NCBI RefSeq assembly: GCF_024643285.1
Contig: NZ_JAMSLW010000003.1
Location: 248,001 to 312,000 of the forward strand
Length of the DNA: 64,000 nucleotides
Source of the DNA: Parapedobacter lycopersici
GTDB lineage: Bacteria; Bacteroidota; Bacteroidia; Sphingobacteriales; Sphingobacteriaceae
Reading direction: 5' to 3'
Shown here: positions 1-9,266 of the stretch, piece after piece
Numbering within the stretch: position 1 is the first letter of the stretch
Layout of the letters: each line of letters opens with the position of its first letter
Translations under genes and position numbers: made by a program
The notes under the pieces: model-generated
What the model was told of the DNA's origin: nothing
Databases searched by the model: none
Seen by the model: only the letters and a program-made list of their open reading frames with translations

Positions 1-49
1 AGTAGCAATTCGTTGTTGCCTAAACAGGTCCTGAACTTTTCAGGCATTG

Positions 50-81
50 GCCGGCGATGCGCCCACATTGCCGGCTTTTTT
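50..81 (+). terminator. Putative rho-independent terminator at the left edge
   Basis: GCCGGC (50-55) and GCCGGC (70-75) can pair around a 14-nt loop and are followed by six T residues on the plus strand. A second small hairpin, CCTGAA-CTT-TTCAGG, lies at 30-44, and TTGTTGCC (13-20) is complementary to GGCAACAA (84-91). The T tract suits a plus-strand gene ending just left of the window, convergent with fecR. Inferred from structure only. Confidence 0.4.
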
Positions 82-110
82 GTGGCAACAATTTTTTTGG
101 GTATGGGTAA

Positions 111-1256
111 TTACATGCTTACGATAACCCTCCTTTCCGATAACTGGAAATGCGCGCCACTGAGTGCTTCCAGGTGATTCAATAGTTCCTGCAGGCCTTT
201 CGACCGGAGGTAGGTACCTCCGATTTTCTTATAGTTGCCCTTGCCTTTATATTCAATATCCACGTTGTACCAGCGTGCAATATCGTTCATGATGGTCTTG
301 ATGTCCTGGTCTTCAAATACGAAATACCCCTTGGTCCACGCCAGCGCGTAAAACGGATCCACATTGAGTTTTTCGATCTCGTCGTTTTCGAAGTTACTGA
401 TCGCCTGCTGGCCCGGGGCCAGCACCAGCCGGGTTTTATTCTTGGATACGATGACACCGCCTTCGACCAGTGTGGTCTTTACCTGTTGCTGGTCGTTATA
501 AGCCGAAATGTTAAAATGCGTTCCCGTTACCTCGATTTCATTATCCAATGCCTGTACGATAAACGGCTGCTCGCGGTTGTGGGCCACTTCGAAATAAGCC
601 TCCCCGGTGAGGGTAACGGTCCTTGTTTTGCCTACAAATACCGCAGGATACACCAGCGTGGAGCCCGAATTGAGCCAGACCTTGGAACCGTCGGGAAGCG
701 TGAGCTGGTATTTGCCGCCACGGGGGATGCTGATGGTATTTTTGGCCACGTTGCCGTCTTTATCCAGCGGGATGGATTTGTCGACTTCGTAGACCAGTTC
801 GCCGTTATCCATTTTTTTGATCATTACCCCGTTTTTATTGGACAGCAGGCCATTATCCGCTTCATCCAGCCGGATGGTTGAGCCGTCGGCGAGCGTGAGC
901 AATGCCGCGCTGGATCCGGGATCCACCGCCTCGCTGGTATAGAATTGTTCGTATTGGTCTGTTGATTGCCGCCCGGCATACAGCCACGCCAAGGCACTGA
1001 ATAGGCAAAGTAAGCACGCTGCGGCGACGGGGCGTAACACCGTCTTCCGACGGTACCATGCCGGCGTAAAGAGCGTGCGGTCCAGGCGATGGTACAGCAT
1101 CTCCCGTACGGCCATGCGCTCTTCCTCGCTTTGCCATACCGGTTCGTCGCGTTCCGCTTGCCCGGCCAGCCATTGCAGGAGTAGTTTTTTCTCCGCCTTG
1201 GTGCAGGTATTCTCCTCGTACCGCTTTAATAACGCCAATACGTCTTCTTGCTTCAT
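111..1256 (-). CDS. FecR-family anti-sigma factor
   Basis: Inner-membrane anti-sigma factor expected to hold an ECF sigma factor and release it when an outer-membrane TonB receptor signals. The 381-aa protein has a cytoplasmic N-terminus (about 1-70), one membrane segment (about 74-94), a FecR domain in the periplasm (IPRGGKYQLTLPDGS, then the GEAYFEVAH motif) and a C-terminal DUF4974/STN-like region (about 300-381). It lies 139 bp downstream of the sigma gene at 1396-1983 on the same strand, the usual sigma-FecR order. No SusC or TonB gene follows within the 110 bp left in the window. The nearest receptor is the iron-type TonB gene upstream (5782-8187), so this pair may serve the siderophore operon, but that receptor lacks an STN domain. 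Family assignment is secure; the partner is inferred. Confidence 0.93.
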   Translation of the reverse strand: MKQEDVLALLKRYEENTCTKAEKKLLLQWLAGQAERDEPVWQSEEERMAVREMLYHRLDRTLFTPAWYRRKTVLRPVAAACLLCLFSALAWLYAGRQSTDQYEQFYTSEAVDPGSSAALLTLADGSTIRLDEADNGLLSNKNGVMIKKMDNGELVYEVDKSIPLDKDGNVAKNTISIPRGGKYQLTLPDGSKVWLNSGSTLVYPAVFVGKTRTVTLTGEAYFEVAHNREQPFIVQALDNEIEVTGTHFNISAYNDQQQVKTTLVEGGVIVSKNKTRLVLAPGQQAISNFENDEIEKLNVDPFYALAWTKGYFVFEDQDIKTIMNDIARWYNVDIEYKGKGNYKKIGGTYLRSKGLQELLNHLEALSGAHFQLSERRVIVSM

Positions 1257-1395
1257 TACCTTGGTTAGTTTTGTCAGCTATAGGTAAGTGTCATAAAACA
1301 CCGTTTGGTAGTAGGAAAAATTAAAATATTTTTAACCTATTGGTTATTCAGGATTAAAATGGCTTTTTAAGGGGCAGCCGGAGCGTGTAGGCGGT

Positions 1396-1983
1396 TTATT
1401 TGAACCACGCATTTACCATCAGGAAAACGAGCAGTGGCAGGTAGTGGTTGGTGATCTTCAACCGCAGGAGTTTCAGCGAGTTGCTGATCTGTTTCTTTAC
1501 TGTCTTATCCGAGAGCTGTAATTTTTCGGCTATTTCCTTGTAGGAAAGGTTCTCGTGGCGGCTCAGGGTAAAAATGACGCGCATTTTTTTTGGGAATCGT
1601 CCTATTTCATCATCAATAAGCTGCTGCAACTCGTCGGCCATCAGCAATTCTTCCGGACTTTGTTCGTGGTGGGTCAGGAAAGCAGCGAGGGAGTCTGCGT
1701 AATCTTCGCGGTGAATATGTTTCCGGATATATTGCAGGGATTTATAACGGGCAATCGCAAACAGGTACGCTTTCAGGGATTGTACGGTGGGTACTTGCTG
1801 GCGTTGTTCCCACAATGCGATAAATGTTTCCTGCACGATGTCAATAGCATCTTCTTTATTCTGGATTGCCCGGGCGGCATAAACGAACAGCGGTTCCCAA
1901 TACCCTTCATAGAGCAGTGCGAACGCCGACCGGTCGTCGCCATCCGCAAGGAATCCGATAAACTGTCTTTCAAAATGCTCCAT
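1396..1983 (-). CDS. RNA polymerase ECF sigma-70 factor (FecI-like)
   Basis: Directs RNA polymerase to a small regulon, probably under control of the FecR encoded next (111-1256). The 195-aa protein has sigma region 2 (about 20-95; DAIDIVQETFIALWE is the DNA-melting/core-binding helix) and region 4 (about 125-180; LSYKEIAEKLQLSDKTVKK is the helix-turn-helix). The last 17 residues are hydrophobic (HYLPLLVFLMVNAWF), a tail also seen in the other two FecR-linked sigma factors of this window. The gene lies 209 bp downstream of the iron-uptake operon in the same direction. No clear TAnnTTTG promoter is visible in the gap. Confidence 0.93.
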   Translation of the reverse strand: MEHFERQFIGFLADGDDRSAFALLYEGYWEPLFVYAARAIQNKEDAIDIVQETFIALWEQRQQVPTVQSLKAYLFAIARYKSLQYIRKHIHREDYADSLAAFLTHHEQSPEELLMADELQQLIDDEIGRFPKKMRVIFTLSRHENLSYKEIAEKLQLSDKTVKKQISNSLKLLRLKITNHYLPLLVFLMVNAWFK

Positions 1984-2192
1984 GAATGGACAATTGGTAA
2001 AAGGGCTTGCTTATTGCCAGCCCGGTTATTACCCCTCAGTAAACCACCATTTAATTCGTTAGGCCCGTATATATTGGCATTCAATATTACGAATTGATTT
2101 TTAAAACGGAAAAAATAAGCTGCAATATCTTTTTGCAGGCCGTCCGTCCGGCTGTCCGGTGCGTTGCGGAAAAGGGGTTTGTGCCGTGTCAT

Positions 2193-3818
2193 TTATCCCT
2201 GGGTTACGGCCCGCTCCATTGGCGTAGCGGTGTTCTTACGCACTGCATCTTTGGGTTTCCGTGTTTTCATTTTAAAGAAAGTGACCAGGCCAACCGCCGA
2301 GACGGTGATCCAGAGCAGGTCGACAGCGAGGATATCCACTGCGCCCTCACGCCAGGTATTCCAGAGCCAGTTATCACTGAAAATTCCATTGGCCAACGGC
2401 ACGAGGAAGCCCAGCAAGCTCCCCAGCAATAAGGTTTCCGCATGAGTACGTTGGATATTCCGGCGGGCAATGTAGTAGACCGACAGCGCCAGCCAGCTGT
2501 AAAAATAGAGCGGATAAAGAAAACCCTGACCGGAGAGGTGTGTTGCCTTAACCGCAATGAAGGTGAGCGCCGTTACGGGGAACATCGTTAAACAAACCGC
2601 CAGGAATACGTTGGCTGCCCAGAAGTTGAACTTCCTTTTGTGATTGGCTACGTTATTTTTATCCCGGGCAACCAGCCAGATCATAATGCCGGATGCGATA
2701 ATGATGCATCCCATGATACCCAATACAAAATAAATGATCTTTAAAGGGTATCCGCCGTAGTCACCAAAATGGAGACGGTATACCAGGGCACGGATCCAGT
2801 CGATGTAGCTGGCGTCGGTATTGGCTGGTTTATCGTATACAATGGAATCGCCGGCCACGTTATAAATCAGTTTTCCGGTAGCGGCAAAATCAGTGTGGGC
2901 GTGGGCCGCACCGCGGAAAATCAGGTGCATGCCGCTATCGCCGTAGTTTTTGATCTGTATGTTCGTGAGCCGTGTCGCCGGCCACCGATCGTCAATCTTT
3001 TGCATCACCGCGTTGAGATCCACCGGTTTTTGCAGGGGTTTATCCTGGTAGGCAAACTGTTCGTTACTGTAATTGTACACAGTATCGTACAGCTGATCCG
3101 GATTGTCGCGGTATAGCAGTTCGCTGAATGGCAAAAGCAGGGCGGTATTGAAAATCAGTACGATGCCCGTCACCGCGTAAATAAACTGATAGGGATAGCC
3201 GATTACCCCCAGCACCGTATGCACGTCGGTCCACACGGTTTTCCATTTGGACCAGGGCCTGAATACATAGAAATTGGAAACGATTTTATTCCAGTGCAGC
3301 AGCAGGCCGGTGATCAGCGCAAATAAAAACAGAAAGGACACCAGTCCGGCCAGAAAGTAACCGAATGGACCGGCCACACGGAGCGGGACGACGTTGAGTT
3401 GCGCCAGAAAGTGCAGCCGGTATAGAAACTCCCCGAGATCATACGACTCGGTATAGGTTGATTTCCGGTGATCGGCAAAGTTATAGGTGAGGGATGCCGG
3501 CTTGGCACCTGCGGCATTGGCAACGGTATCCTGCGACGGGGTAAGACTAACGTACGTCTGGTAGTTGTTTGCTTGCAGGTAGAGCTCCATATCCCGTCCG
3601 TGAAGGTGGTATTGGGTATCAATGGAATCGATGAGCGTGTTGTAATCGAAAGCCAGCGTACTGGCATGGGTGTAGGACTGGTCTTTTTCCCAAGCCTGTA
3701 TCTCCTTTTTGAAAAAAGAAAATGAACCCGCGAAGAAAATTACATACAAAATCGCACAGATCAGAATACCGCTGATGGTATGCGTATGAAAATAGATGTT
3801 ATAGTTCCGGTTATTCAT
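2193..3818 (-). CDS. PepSY-associated TM protein (ferric-siderophore reductase-like)
   Basis: Inner-membrane protein of 541 aa with a PepSY-associated transmembrane architecture: an N-terminal helix beginning HTHTISGILICAILYVIFF, a periplasmic region with PepSY-like segments, further helices around 135-160, 195-220 and 350-380, and several C-terminal helices. Conserved His residues near membrane helices (YFHTHT, RLHFLAQ, LLLHW, YRLHFGDYGG) fit heme or metal ligation. Related proteins such as FoxB of Pseudomonas reduce ferric siderophores at the inner membrane. It is the last gene of the minus-strand operon, 5 bp after the 93-aa membrane protein. The context of TonB receptor and DUF4374 supports iron release from an imported siderophore; the substrate is not visible. 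Confidence 0.85.
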   Translation of the reverse strand: MNNRNYNIYFHTHTISGILICAILYVIFFAGSFSFFKKEIQAWEKDQSYTHASTLAFDYNTLIDSIDTQYHLHGRDMELYLQANNYQTYVSLTPSQDTVANAAGAKPASLTYNFADHRKSTYTESYDLGEFLYRLHFLAQLNVVPLRVAGPFGYFLAGLVSFLFLFALITGLLLHWNKIVSNFYVFRPWSKWKTVWTDVHTVLGVIGYPYQFIYAVTGIVLIFNTALLLPFSELLYRDNPDQLYDTVYNYSNEQFAYQDKPLQKPVDLNAVMQKIDDRWPATRLTNIQIKNYGDSGMHLIFRGAAHAHTDFAATGKLIYNVAGDSIVYDKPANTDASYIDWIRALVYRLHFGDYGGYPLKIIYFVLGIMGCIIIASGIMIWLVARDKNNVANHKRKFNFWAANVFLAVCLTMFPVTALTFIAVKATHLSGQGFLYPLYFYSWLALSVYYIARRNIQRTHAETLLLGSLLGFLVPLANGIFSDNWLWNTWREGAVDILAVDLLWITVSAVGLVTFFKMKTRKPKDAVRKNTATPMERAVTQG

Positions 3819-3823
3819 GTTGA

Positions 3824-4105
3824 TCAGCGATTAAGGAGATAGGGTAGGGAGCATATTGCAGTAATTGCCAGGTAAATCAGCCAGATTTTCCACCAGCTCC
3901 GGGCCAGGAAGGCGCAGAGCAACAGGATGGCCCAAAGAATATAGCCCGAGAAAAAGGCGGTGGCCACTACCGCATCTTTGCTGAAAACCGATGCCAGCGC
4001 GAGGTGTGCCGAAATCATGACGGCATAGCCGCCGACAAAACCGGCCGTAATCTTCATGAACCGCTGGAAGGGGGATTTTGTAAGGTATTTTTTGTTGGCA
4101 GGCAT
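3824..4105 (-). CDS. Small membrane protein of the iron-uptake operon (DUF3649-like)
   Basis: A 93-aa protein with about three hydrophobic helices (roughly 18-38, 45-67 and 70-90). It resembles the small DUF3649-type proteins that accompany PepSY proteins in iron-uptake operons of other phyla. That assignment rests on size, hydropathy and position rather than a diagnostic motif. It sits 3 bp after the preceding gene and 5 bp before the PepSY gene, so tight co-transcription is nearly certain. Its role is unknown, probably assembly or support of the inner-membrane reductase. Confidence 0.7.
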   Translation of the reverse strand: MPANKKYLTKSPFQRFMKITAGFVGGYAVMISAHLALASVFSKDAVVATAFFSGYILWAILLLCAFLARSWWKIWLIYLAITAICSLPYLLNR

Positions 4106-4108
4106 GGG

Positions 4109-4441
4109 CTATACAATAAAATATTCACAGGCCAGTGCGGCCAGGTAAATCAATGCAAGTGAAAACATATTCAGGTATCGATAGGGAAAGAGAACCACGA
4201 CAAGGCACCCGATTCCCATCACGATGACGACCAGTGAAAAAATACCGGCACCGATCCCATCACGTTCAACCAGCGCCCACACGGCCAGTGCCATCAGCAG
4301 GCCGGCCAGTGATCTGGATAGCACCGGGCGTTGCTCCAGCCATTTCATCCATTGGCTTTTCCCGGGCCATCGCATGCGGTGCGAGGTGTTGTAAAAGAGA
4401 AAAAAGGCAAAGAATAAGATCAGAAAAACCGTACTGTGCAT
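4109..4441 (-). CDS. Small membrane protein of the iron-uptake operon (DUF3325-like)
   Basis: A 110-aa hydrophobic protein with about four membrane segments: an N-terminal FLILFFAFFLFY helix, one near 45-60, one near 65-88 and a C-terminal LALIYLAALACEYF. A hydrophilic stretch (HRMRWPGKSQWMKWLEQRP) follows the first helix. Proteins of the DUF3325 type occupy the same place next to PepSY genes elsewhere; I infer the relationship from length, topology and context. It starts 69 bp after the DUF4374 gene and is spaced 3 bp from the next gene. Function unknown. Confidence 0.68.
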   Translation of the reverse strand: MHSTVFLILFFAFFLFYNTSHRMRWPGKSQWMKWLEQRPVLSRSLAGLLMALAVWALVERDGIGAGIFSLVVIVMGIGCLVVVLFPYRYLNMFSLALIYLAALACEYFIV

Positions 4442-4510
4442 TGTTTTTGGATTATGGCTACCCCGGCCGGAGCCAAGGTAGCCAACTGTTTCTTGTTTTT
4501 TAGTTTCAAC

Positions 4511-5740
4511 CTATAATTTGCTTACGGCAGTGATGACACCGCCCTCCACCTGCAACCCTGGAGTAGCTGTAGCCGTGGCCGCGTTGACGTTATAGACCAC
4601 GCTTTTACTGTCGGCTGTGGTAATGCCGATGTATGCTGTTTTTCCATCCAGCGGCGTGTAATTATTGGTGGTCACACTCGTGATTTCGGCTGGCTGGGGC
4701 GCTCCGGTTACCCATTCGAATGTTTTGTTTACCAGGTTGATGCTCGCCAGCCGGTTACCACCGCCCCATTGGCTTTTATCGGCAGCAGCCTGCATCAGCG
4801 CAATTGCATTGCCATTGCCTACGTATACCCATCCCGTGATGCTGTATCCGCCCGAAGCCTGCTCGATGTTGAAATAGTAGTTTTGGTCAAAAGCTGTAGT
4901 ACCGGCATTTATCCGCACGATAGCTGATGGTTTGCTGGAGTTAAATTGCTGCTTTTTAATCGTATTTGAGGCCGAAAAGGCGTATAAATCACCCTGTTCA
5001 TCCAACGCCATCCCCCCTTCGAAATAATAGCCGATATTGCTAGTGCGGTTGTCGCGGATCACTTTGTTGAGTGTCATTTCGGGATAGTCGAATACCGCAA
5101 TCCAGGCGCTGTCGGGGTAGTCGGTGTCCCAGCCTCCCTCATCGGTTGCTTTGATGCAAAAGTAGGGTGCAAACACCTTGTTGCCCACTTGTTTGATCCA
5201 GCTGATGTGTGCCAGTTCGCCATTGCCGGCCAGCTTTTCCGAATCAAACTGCCCTTCACCGGTAATGAGCAGCTGATCGGTATTGACCTGGTACCAGTGG
5301 CTTACCGGAGACGCGAGGTTACGTGAGTTCTTAATGAGCAGGACGTCCTGGTCGGCGGGGGCAAAAGCCTGTACCGTTTCGGTCTGGAAATTAGTCAGCT
5401 TGTTCAAAGAACCGTCGCGCAGATCGTAGGCCGTCACCGCACCGGGATTTCCCTGGCCATACAGCATGCTGAAAAATTTATTGTTATGCGTTACGTAATA
5501 CCGGTAGGTACCATCCTGTTCCAGTCCATTCCCGGCGGTGGAAATGGTGCCGTTATCCAGTGATGGCGCATTAATCAGGTAGTCGGCAACCCCGGTGGTG
5601 GCCACCGGGGTAACGGCGACGATGTAGCTGCCTTTCGTTTTTCCGGTATTGTTGTCAATACTGTCATTTTTGGAGCAGGCACCCAGCGAAATAGCCAGGC
5701 TTAAGGCTGTCCATGCGTAGTAATGTGTTGAAATTTTCAT
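4511..5740 (-). CDS. DUF4374 lipoprotein, probable siderophore/iron-binding propeller
   Basis: Secreted lipoprotein of 409 aa: hydrophobic N-terminus ending in the lipobox LGAC with Cys at about 22, followed by a D/N-rich linker. The body carries recurring beta-strand blocks (VAVTPVATTGVADYL, NKFFSMLYGQGNPGAV, WYQVNTDQLL, MALDEQGDLYAFS) typical of the DUF4374 propeller family of Bacteroidota. Family members are regularly found beside TonB receptors of xenosiderophore uptake loci, where they are thought to bind ferric siderophore at the outer membrane. It begins 41 bp after the receptor gene and precedes three inner-membrane genes, giving an outer-to-inner membrane order. The specific ligand cannot be read from the sequence. 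Confidence 0.86.
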   Translation of the reverse strand: MKISTHYYAWTALSLAISLGACSKNDSIDNNTGKTKGSYIVAVTPVATTGVADYLINAPSLDNGTISTAGNGLEQDGTYRYYVTHNNKFFSMLYGQGNPGAVTAYDLRDGSLNKLTNFQTETVQAFAPADQDVLLIKNSRNLASPVSHWYQVNTDQLLITGEGQFDSEKLAGNGELAHISWIKQVGNKVFAPYFCIKATDEGGWDTDYPDSAWIAVFDYPEMTLNKVIRDNRTSNIGYYFEGGMALDEQGDLYAFSASNTIKKQQFNSSKPSAIVRINAGTTAFDQNYYFNIEQASGGYSITGWVYVGNGNAIALMQAAADKSQWGGGNRLASINLVNKTFEWVTGAPQPAEITSVTTNNYTPLDGKTAYIGITTADSKSVVYNVNAATATATPGLQVEGGVITAVSKL

Positions 5741-5781
5741 CTTTATTTGAGTTATTTATGAGTAATGGCGTATATAATGTA

Positions 5782-8187
5782 TTAATGGAGGGCGGTAATG
5801 AAATACCGGAATTTGAGGTAAAAACCACGGCTGGGTTTCTGCAGGCTGTAATTGTCGTAAAGCAGTGCATCCGTCAGGTTCTTGCATTCCAGTGCAATAT
5901 TGTAACGGCCGTCTTGCAGGGTGTATACGATGTTGGCATCGTGCGCGAGCTGGCGGGGTACGTCGAACTTCCCTGACCCGCGGCTTGGCCAATACAGGTA
6001 AAATGCATGTACGTACAACAGATTATAACCAATGCTGAGTGTATTGCCGGCTTTAACGAAGTTGTTGAAGAAGACCGAAGCATCTGCATTGCCAAACAGG
6101 AAGGGAATATTGGGCATTCTGTCTTTATACACCGGACTTACACCGGTATAATTCGGCTCGTATTTTTGGCGGTTCAGGATGTTCTGGTATGTTAGGTTTG
6201 CACCTAGTGTCAAGCGGTTTTTATACGAATAACGTACTTCTGCATCGCCACCCAGGTTGGATACACCCTCCAGGTTCTGGGCAACCAGTTTCGACTGGTT
6301 ATTATTGAGTACATAAAAAATATAATCCGTGGCATAGCGGTAAATGGCATTTCCCGAGAGTGAAAACCGGTGATGGCGGTTTACGGAAAAGTCGTACATA
6401 ATTCCCAGGTTAGCGTTATCGCTGCTCTCGGGTTTCAGGTCGAAGTTGCTTTCCAGGTTTTCGTAATCGCCGAAAAAATCTTCATTTTCCGGAAGGCGGT
6501 TGCTCCGTTCATAGGACGCTTTTAATTGCAGGTTGGGACTGAAAAAATAGCTGACGGCCGCCCCATATCCCGGCTTACTGGTCCGCTTAACCTCTTCCCG
6601 GTAATATTCATCGTTCCAGTCGCCTGTCGGACTGAACAGTCGGCCTGTCTTTGCATATTGCGAAATGAACTTTCCGAAGAGGGAGACGCTCCAGTGGGGG
6701 TTGGGATCGTATTTGTATCCGACGCCGAGTACATTCTTGTTTGTAAGCTGTGGCTGGGCATATTCTTCGCTTTGCGGGCGTGTCCGGTCGAATCCTTTTC
6801 GGTCAAACGTGGAAAAAACATTGTTTAATGTAAAGGCATGGCGCTCGGTAGGGGCGTAGTTAAAGGTAGCGGTGACTAGCCCGTTGTTATTCCCGTATTT
6901 ATACAGGCTGCGGGAACGTTCGCCACCGTTGCCGTTAAATTCTTTATAATTACCGAACCAGTCGTATCGGCGGAAGAGTGTGTCAATGTTCTGTTCTTTC
7001 CCGAAGTTGTAATTGGCATTAACCGTTACGTCCAGGCCCGTTACCAGGAGGTCTTTCTTTTGGTATTTTAATGTTGGCATCAACAAAGTGCCGCGGCGGT
7101 GCCATGCGCCAAAGGTGGATACCATCCTTGCTCCGGTCTGGATTTCCTTGTAATTGCGTCCGAGTGCTATACCCAGCATCAGCCGGTCGGCAAACGGGCG
7201 GTTCACTACCCCGACGTTGGCGATTATCGTTTCGTTGTGATACTGGTCGTGAAAGCGGCGGACGGTTTGGCCGGGGTAATATTGGCCGGTATTGATATCG
7301 GCGACATCCAACTGCACCCTGTAATCGTTGTCCGAATAGTTCTGGAAGGCATTGACCTGAATGGTAAACCCATTCCGTGCCGTGTAACCGGCATTGATTA
7401 CGCTGCGGTGTGTGTTGAACGAGCCATAGGAGTAGGAGACATCCAGGTAGCTTTTCGTATTGCTGGCCGTTACGATATTGACCGCTCCCCCGAGCGCATC
7501 GGAGCCCAGCCAGATGGGAACAACCCCTTTATATACCTCGATCCGCTCGGCGAGGTTGATGGGAATGTTATTGATCTGAAAGGAAGAGCCGAAATTATCC
7601 ATGGGAATTCCATCGATGAAAAACTTCACCCGGTTACCCGAAAAGCCGTTCAATGAAAAGTTGAAATTGGATCCTACACCACCGGTTTCCCGCACGCGTA
7701 TCCCCGACACCCGGTCGAGCGCATGCGAAAGGTCCAATGTCGAGTTGTGCAGTGCCGTCGCTTTGATGGCCGTTACATTGTAGGACTGCCGGTTTACCTC
7801 CTCTACTTTGGTGCGGCCGAAGACCTCGACTTCATCGATATAAGCGATGTCTTCCTCCAGATTGAAATTTTCGGTTAACTGGCGATTGACGGTTACCTGC
7901 CGCTCCAGCAGTATACTGCCGATGTGGGCAATGGTTAGCAGGTAGCTGCCGCCCGGCACGTCCTGGAATTCATAGACCCCGTTTTCATCGGTTGTGGTGA
8001 TGCGGTTATCCAGCTTTACCGTTGCGCCGATGGCGGCGTTGCCCGTGTTGTCTGTTACTGTGCCGGATATGCGGAAACCCGTCTGTGCAATCGCGATATG
8101 AACGCCGATCAACAGTAAGCCCCACGTGGCATAGTATTTTCGGGTGACCTGTTTCCGTATGTGTTGAAGATGATTGAAGCAATACAT
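5782..8187 (-). CDS. TonB-dependent outer-membrane receptor (siderophore type)
   Basis: Outer-membrane active transporter of 801 aa. After a signal peptide (about 1-35) comes a carboxypeptidase-regulatory-like domain (about 38-118, ISGTVTDNTGNAAIGATVKL), a TonB box/plug region (about 120-245; YIDEVEVFGR, NGFSGNRVKFFIDGIPM, LGSDALGGAVNIVTA) and a 22-strand barrel ending in aromatic FRYFITALH. It has no STN domain. The 801-aa size is that of a siderophore receptor and is shorter than a SusC (about 1000-1150). It is the first gene of the DUF4374/PepSY operon, with a strong Bacteroidota promoter at 8214-8243. The next two genes encode the likely lipoprotein and reductase partners. Family certain; substrate inferred as iron-siderophore. 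Confidence 0.93.
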   Translation of the reverse strand: MYCFNHLQHIRKQVTRKYYATWGLLLIGVHIAIAQTGFRISGTVTDNTGNAAIGATVKLDNRITTTDENGVYEFQDVPGGSYLLTIAHIGSILLERQVTVNRQLTENFNLEEDIAYIDEVEVFGRTKVEEVNRQSYNVTAIKATALHNSTLDLSHALDRVSGIRVRETGGVGSNFNFSLNGFSGNRVKFFIDGIPMDNFGSSFQINNIPINLAERIEVYKGVVPIWLGSDALGGAVNIVTASNTKSYLDVSYSYGSFNTHRSVINAGYTARNGFTIQVNAFQNYSDNDYRVQLDVADINTGQYYPGQTVRRFHDQYHNETIIANVGVVNRPFADRLMLGIALGRNYKEIQTGARMVSTFGAWHRRGTLLMPTLKYQKKDLLVTGLDVTVNANYNFGKEQNIDTLFRRYDWFGNYKEFNGNGGERSRSLYKYGNNNGLVTATFNYAPTERHAFTLNNVFSTFDRKGFDRTRPQSEEYAQPQLTNKNVLGVGYKYDPNPHWSVSLFGKFISQYAKTGRLFSPTGDWNDEYYREEVKRTSKPGYGAAVSYFFSPNLQLKASYERSNRLPENEDFFGDYENLESNFDLKPESSDNANLGIMYDFSVNRHHRFSLSGNAIYRYATDYIFYVLNNNQSKLVAQNLEGVSNLGGDAEVRYSYKNRLTLGANLTYQNILNRQKYEPNYTGVSPVYKDRMPNIPFLFGNADASVFFNNFVKAGNTLSIGYNLLYVHAFYLYWPSRGSGKFDVPRQLAHDANIVYTLQDGRYNIALECKNLTDALLYDNYSLQKPSRGFYLKFRYFITALH

Positions 8188-8213
8188 TATTTAGACTAAT
8201 TATAATTAAGGTC

Positions 8214-8243
8214 CAAAGATAGCGCTTGATCGGAATATGTCAA
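8214..8243 (-). promoter_or_regulatory. Promoter of the iron-uptake operon
   Basis: On the minus strand TTG (8243-8241, as part of TTGACA), then exactly 19 nt, then TATCTTTG (8221-8214). This matches the Bacteroidota primary sigma consensus TTG-N19-21-TAnnTTTG. Transcription would start near 8207, about 20 nt upstream of the receptor start codon. No Fur-like 19-bp palindrome was recognised. Confidence 0.65.
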
Positions 8244-8389
8244 GAGGAAATTTAAATTAATTCTAAATAAGCAATTGTATGCGGCTGGATGCCGGTAAAT
8301 GCTGGCGGAATTGATTATTTTTTTGTGTTTGTCCAATTCCAGCGGTTCGATTGTCATTGGGGTATAATTCATTTTTAAATTTTATACTC

Positions 8390-8842
8390 ATGGAACAACG
8401 GATCAATATCCAAGAACAAGGACAGGAAGCATTAAGGGCCCTCTTCGGCATTGGTGCCTATCTGAAGAAATCCCCGGTCGGACAACCCCTCCTGAACCTG
8501 ATTTATTTTCGGGTGTCGCAGCTGAACCAATGCGCTTATTGCCTGGACATGCACCATAAGGATGCCCGTGCCGAAGGCGAAACTGAACAGCGGTTATATG
8601 GGTTAAGCGCCTGGCGCGAGTCGCCGTACTACACCGACCGTGAACGGGCAGCCCTAGCCTGGGCGGAGGCAGTTACCGCATGTGCTGCACCGGATGCACT
8701 ATACAACGAAGTAACCGCTGTGTTCAGCGACCGGGAGGTAATTGACCTGACGCTGGCCATTACCACGATTAACACCTGGAACCGGATTAACCATGCCTTT
8801 TACAATGAACCGGGGATGTACCGTGCGGGACAGTTTGGATAA
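8390..8842 (+). CDS. Carboxymuconolactone decarboxylase-family (AhpD-like) protein
   Basis: A 150-aa cytoplasmic protein of the CMD/AhpD family. The family signature is CAYC-x2-MHHKDA (about residues 45-55): two Cys spaced CxxC and a following His, the redox-active site of alkylhydroperoxidase-like members. I start at the ATG at 8390 instead of the TTG 13 codons upstream, because homologues begin with short N-termini such as MEQRINIQ. It lies 62 bp upstream of the DGPF/ECF42 pair. CMD proteins are known companions of such sigma factors, so it may belong to the same stress module. Confidence 0.88.
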   Translation: MEQRINIQEQGQEALRALFGIGAYLKKSPVGQPLLNLIYFRVSQLNQCAYCLDMHHKDARAEGETEQRLYGLSAWRESPYYTDRERAALAWAEAVTACAAPDALYNEVTAVFSDREVIDLTLAITTINTWNRINHAFYNEPGMYRAGQFG

Positions 8843-8904
8843 GTTTATATTTGCGTATACCGTATGCGCTTGAATACATTAATTACCTATAAAAAACGAA
8901 TGTC

Positions 8905-9249
8905 ATGAACGAGTTTTTAATCGCGATCCATCGGGATCTCAAAAGCAAAGACGCTAAACCCTCTCCTGAACAGATGCAGGAGGCCATCAAACCATTCCAG
9001 GATTGGATCGGCAGTATTGCTGCACAGAACAAACTGGTGGCACCGCCCAAGCGATGGGACCTGGGTGGCCGTGTGGTCACTTCAGATACCGTGACAGACG
9101 GGCCCTATGCCGAAATCAAGGAATCCATCGGTGGCCTGGTCCTGATCCGGGCCGAGAGTTATGACGACGCCGTGGAAATTGCAAAAGGCTGCCCGGTACT
9201 GAAATGGGGTGCAACCGTGGAGGTACGCATGGCGCTGACGGCTGGATAG
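8905..9249 (+). CDS. YCII/DGPF-domain protein
   Basis: A 114-aa small alpha/beta protein of the YCII-related (DGPF) family. The family motif appears as VTDGPYAEIKESIGG (about 70-85), followed by the VLIRAESYDDAVEIAKGCP helix region. The function of DGPF proteins is not established. They are the hallmark genomic partners of ECF42 sigma factors, and an ECF42-type gene follows here after a hairpin. A possible -7 element TATATTTG sits at 8846-8853, but no good upstream box accompanies it. Confidence 0.88.
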   Translation: MNEFLIAIHRDLKSKDAKPSPEQMQEAIKPFQDWIGSIAAQNKLVAPPKRWDLGGRVVTSDTVTDGPYAEIKESIGGLVLIRAESYDDAVEIAKGCPVLKWGATVEVRMALTAG

Positions 9250-9266
9250 TGTTGTATTTACCTGAT

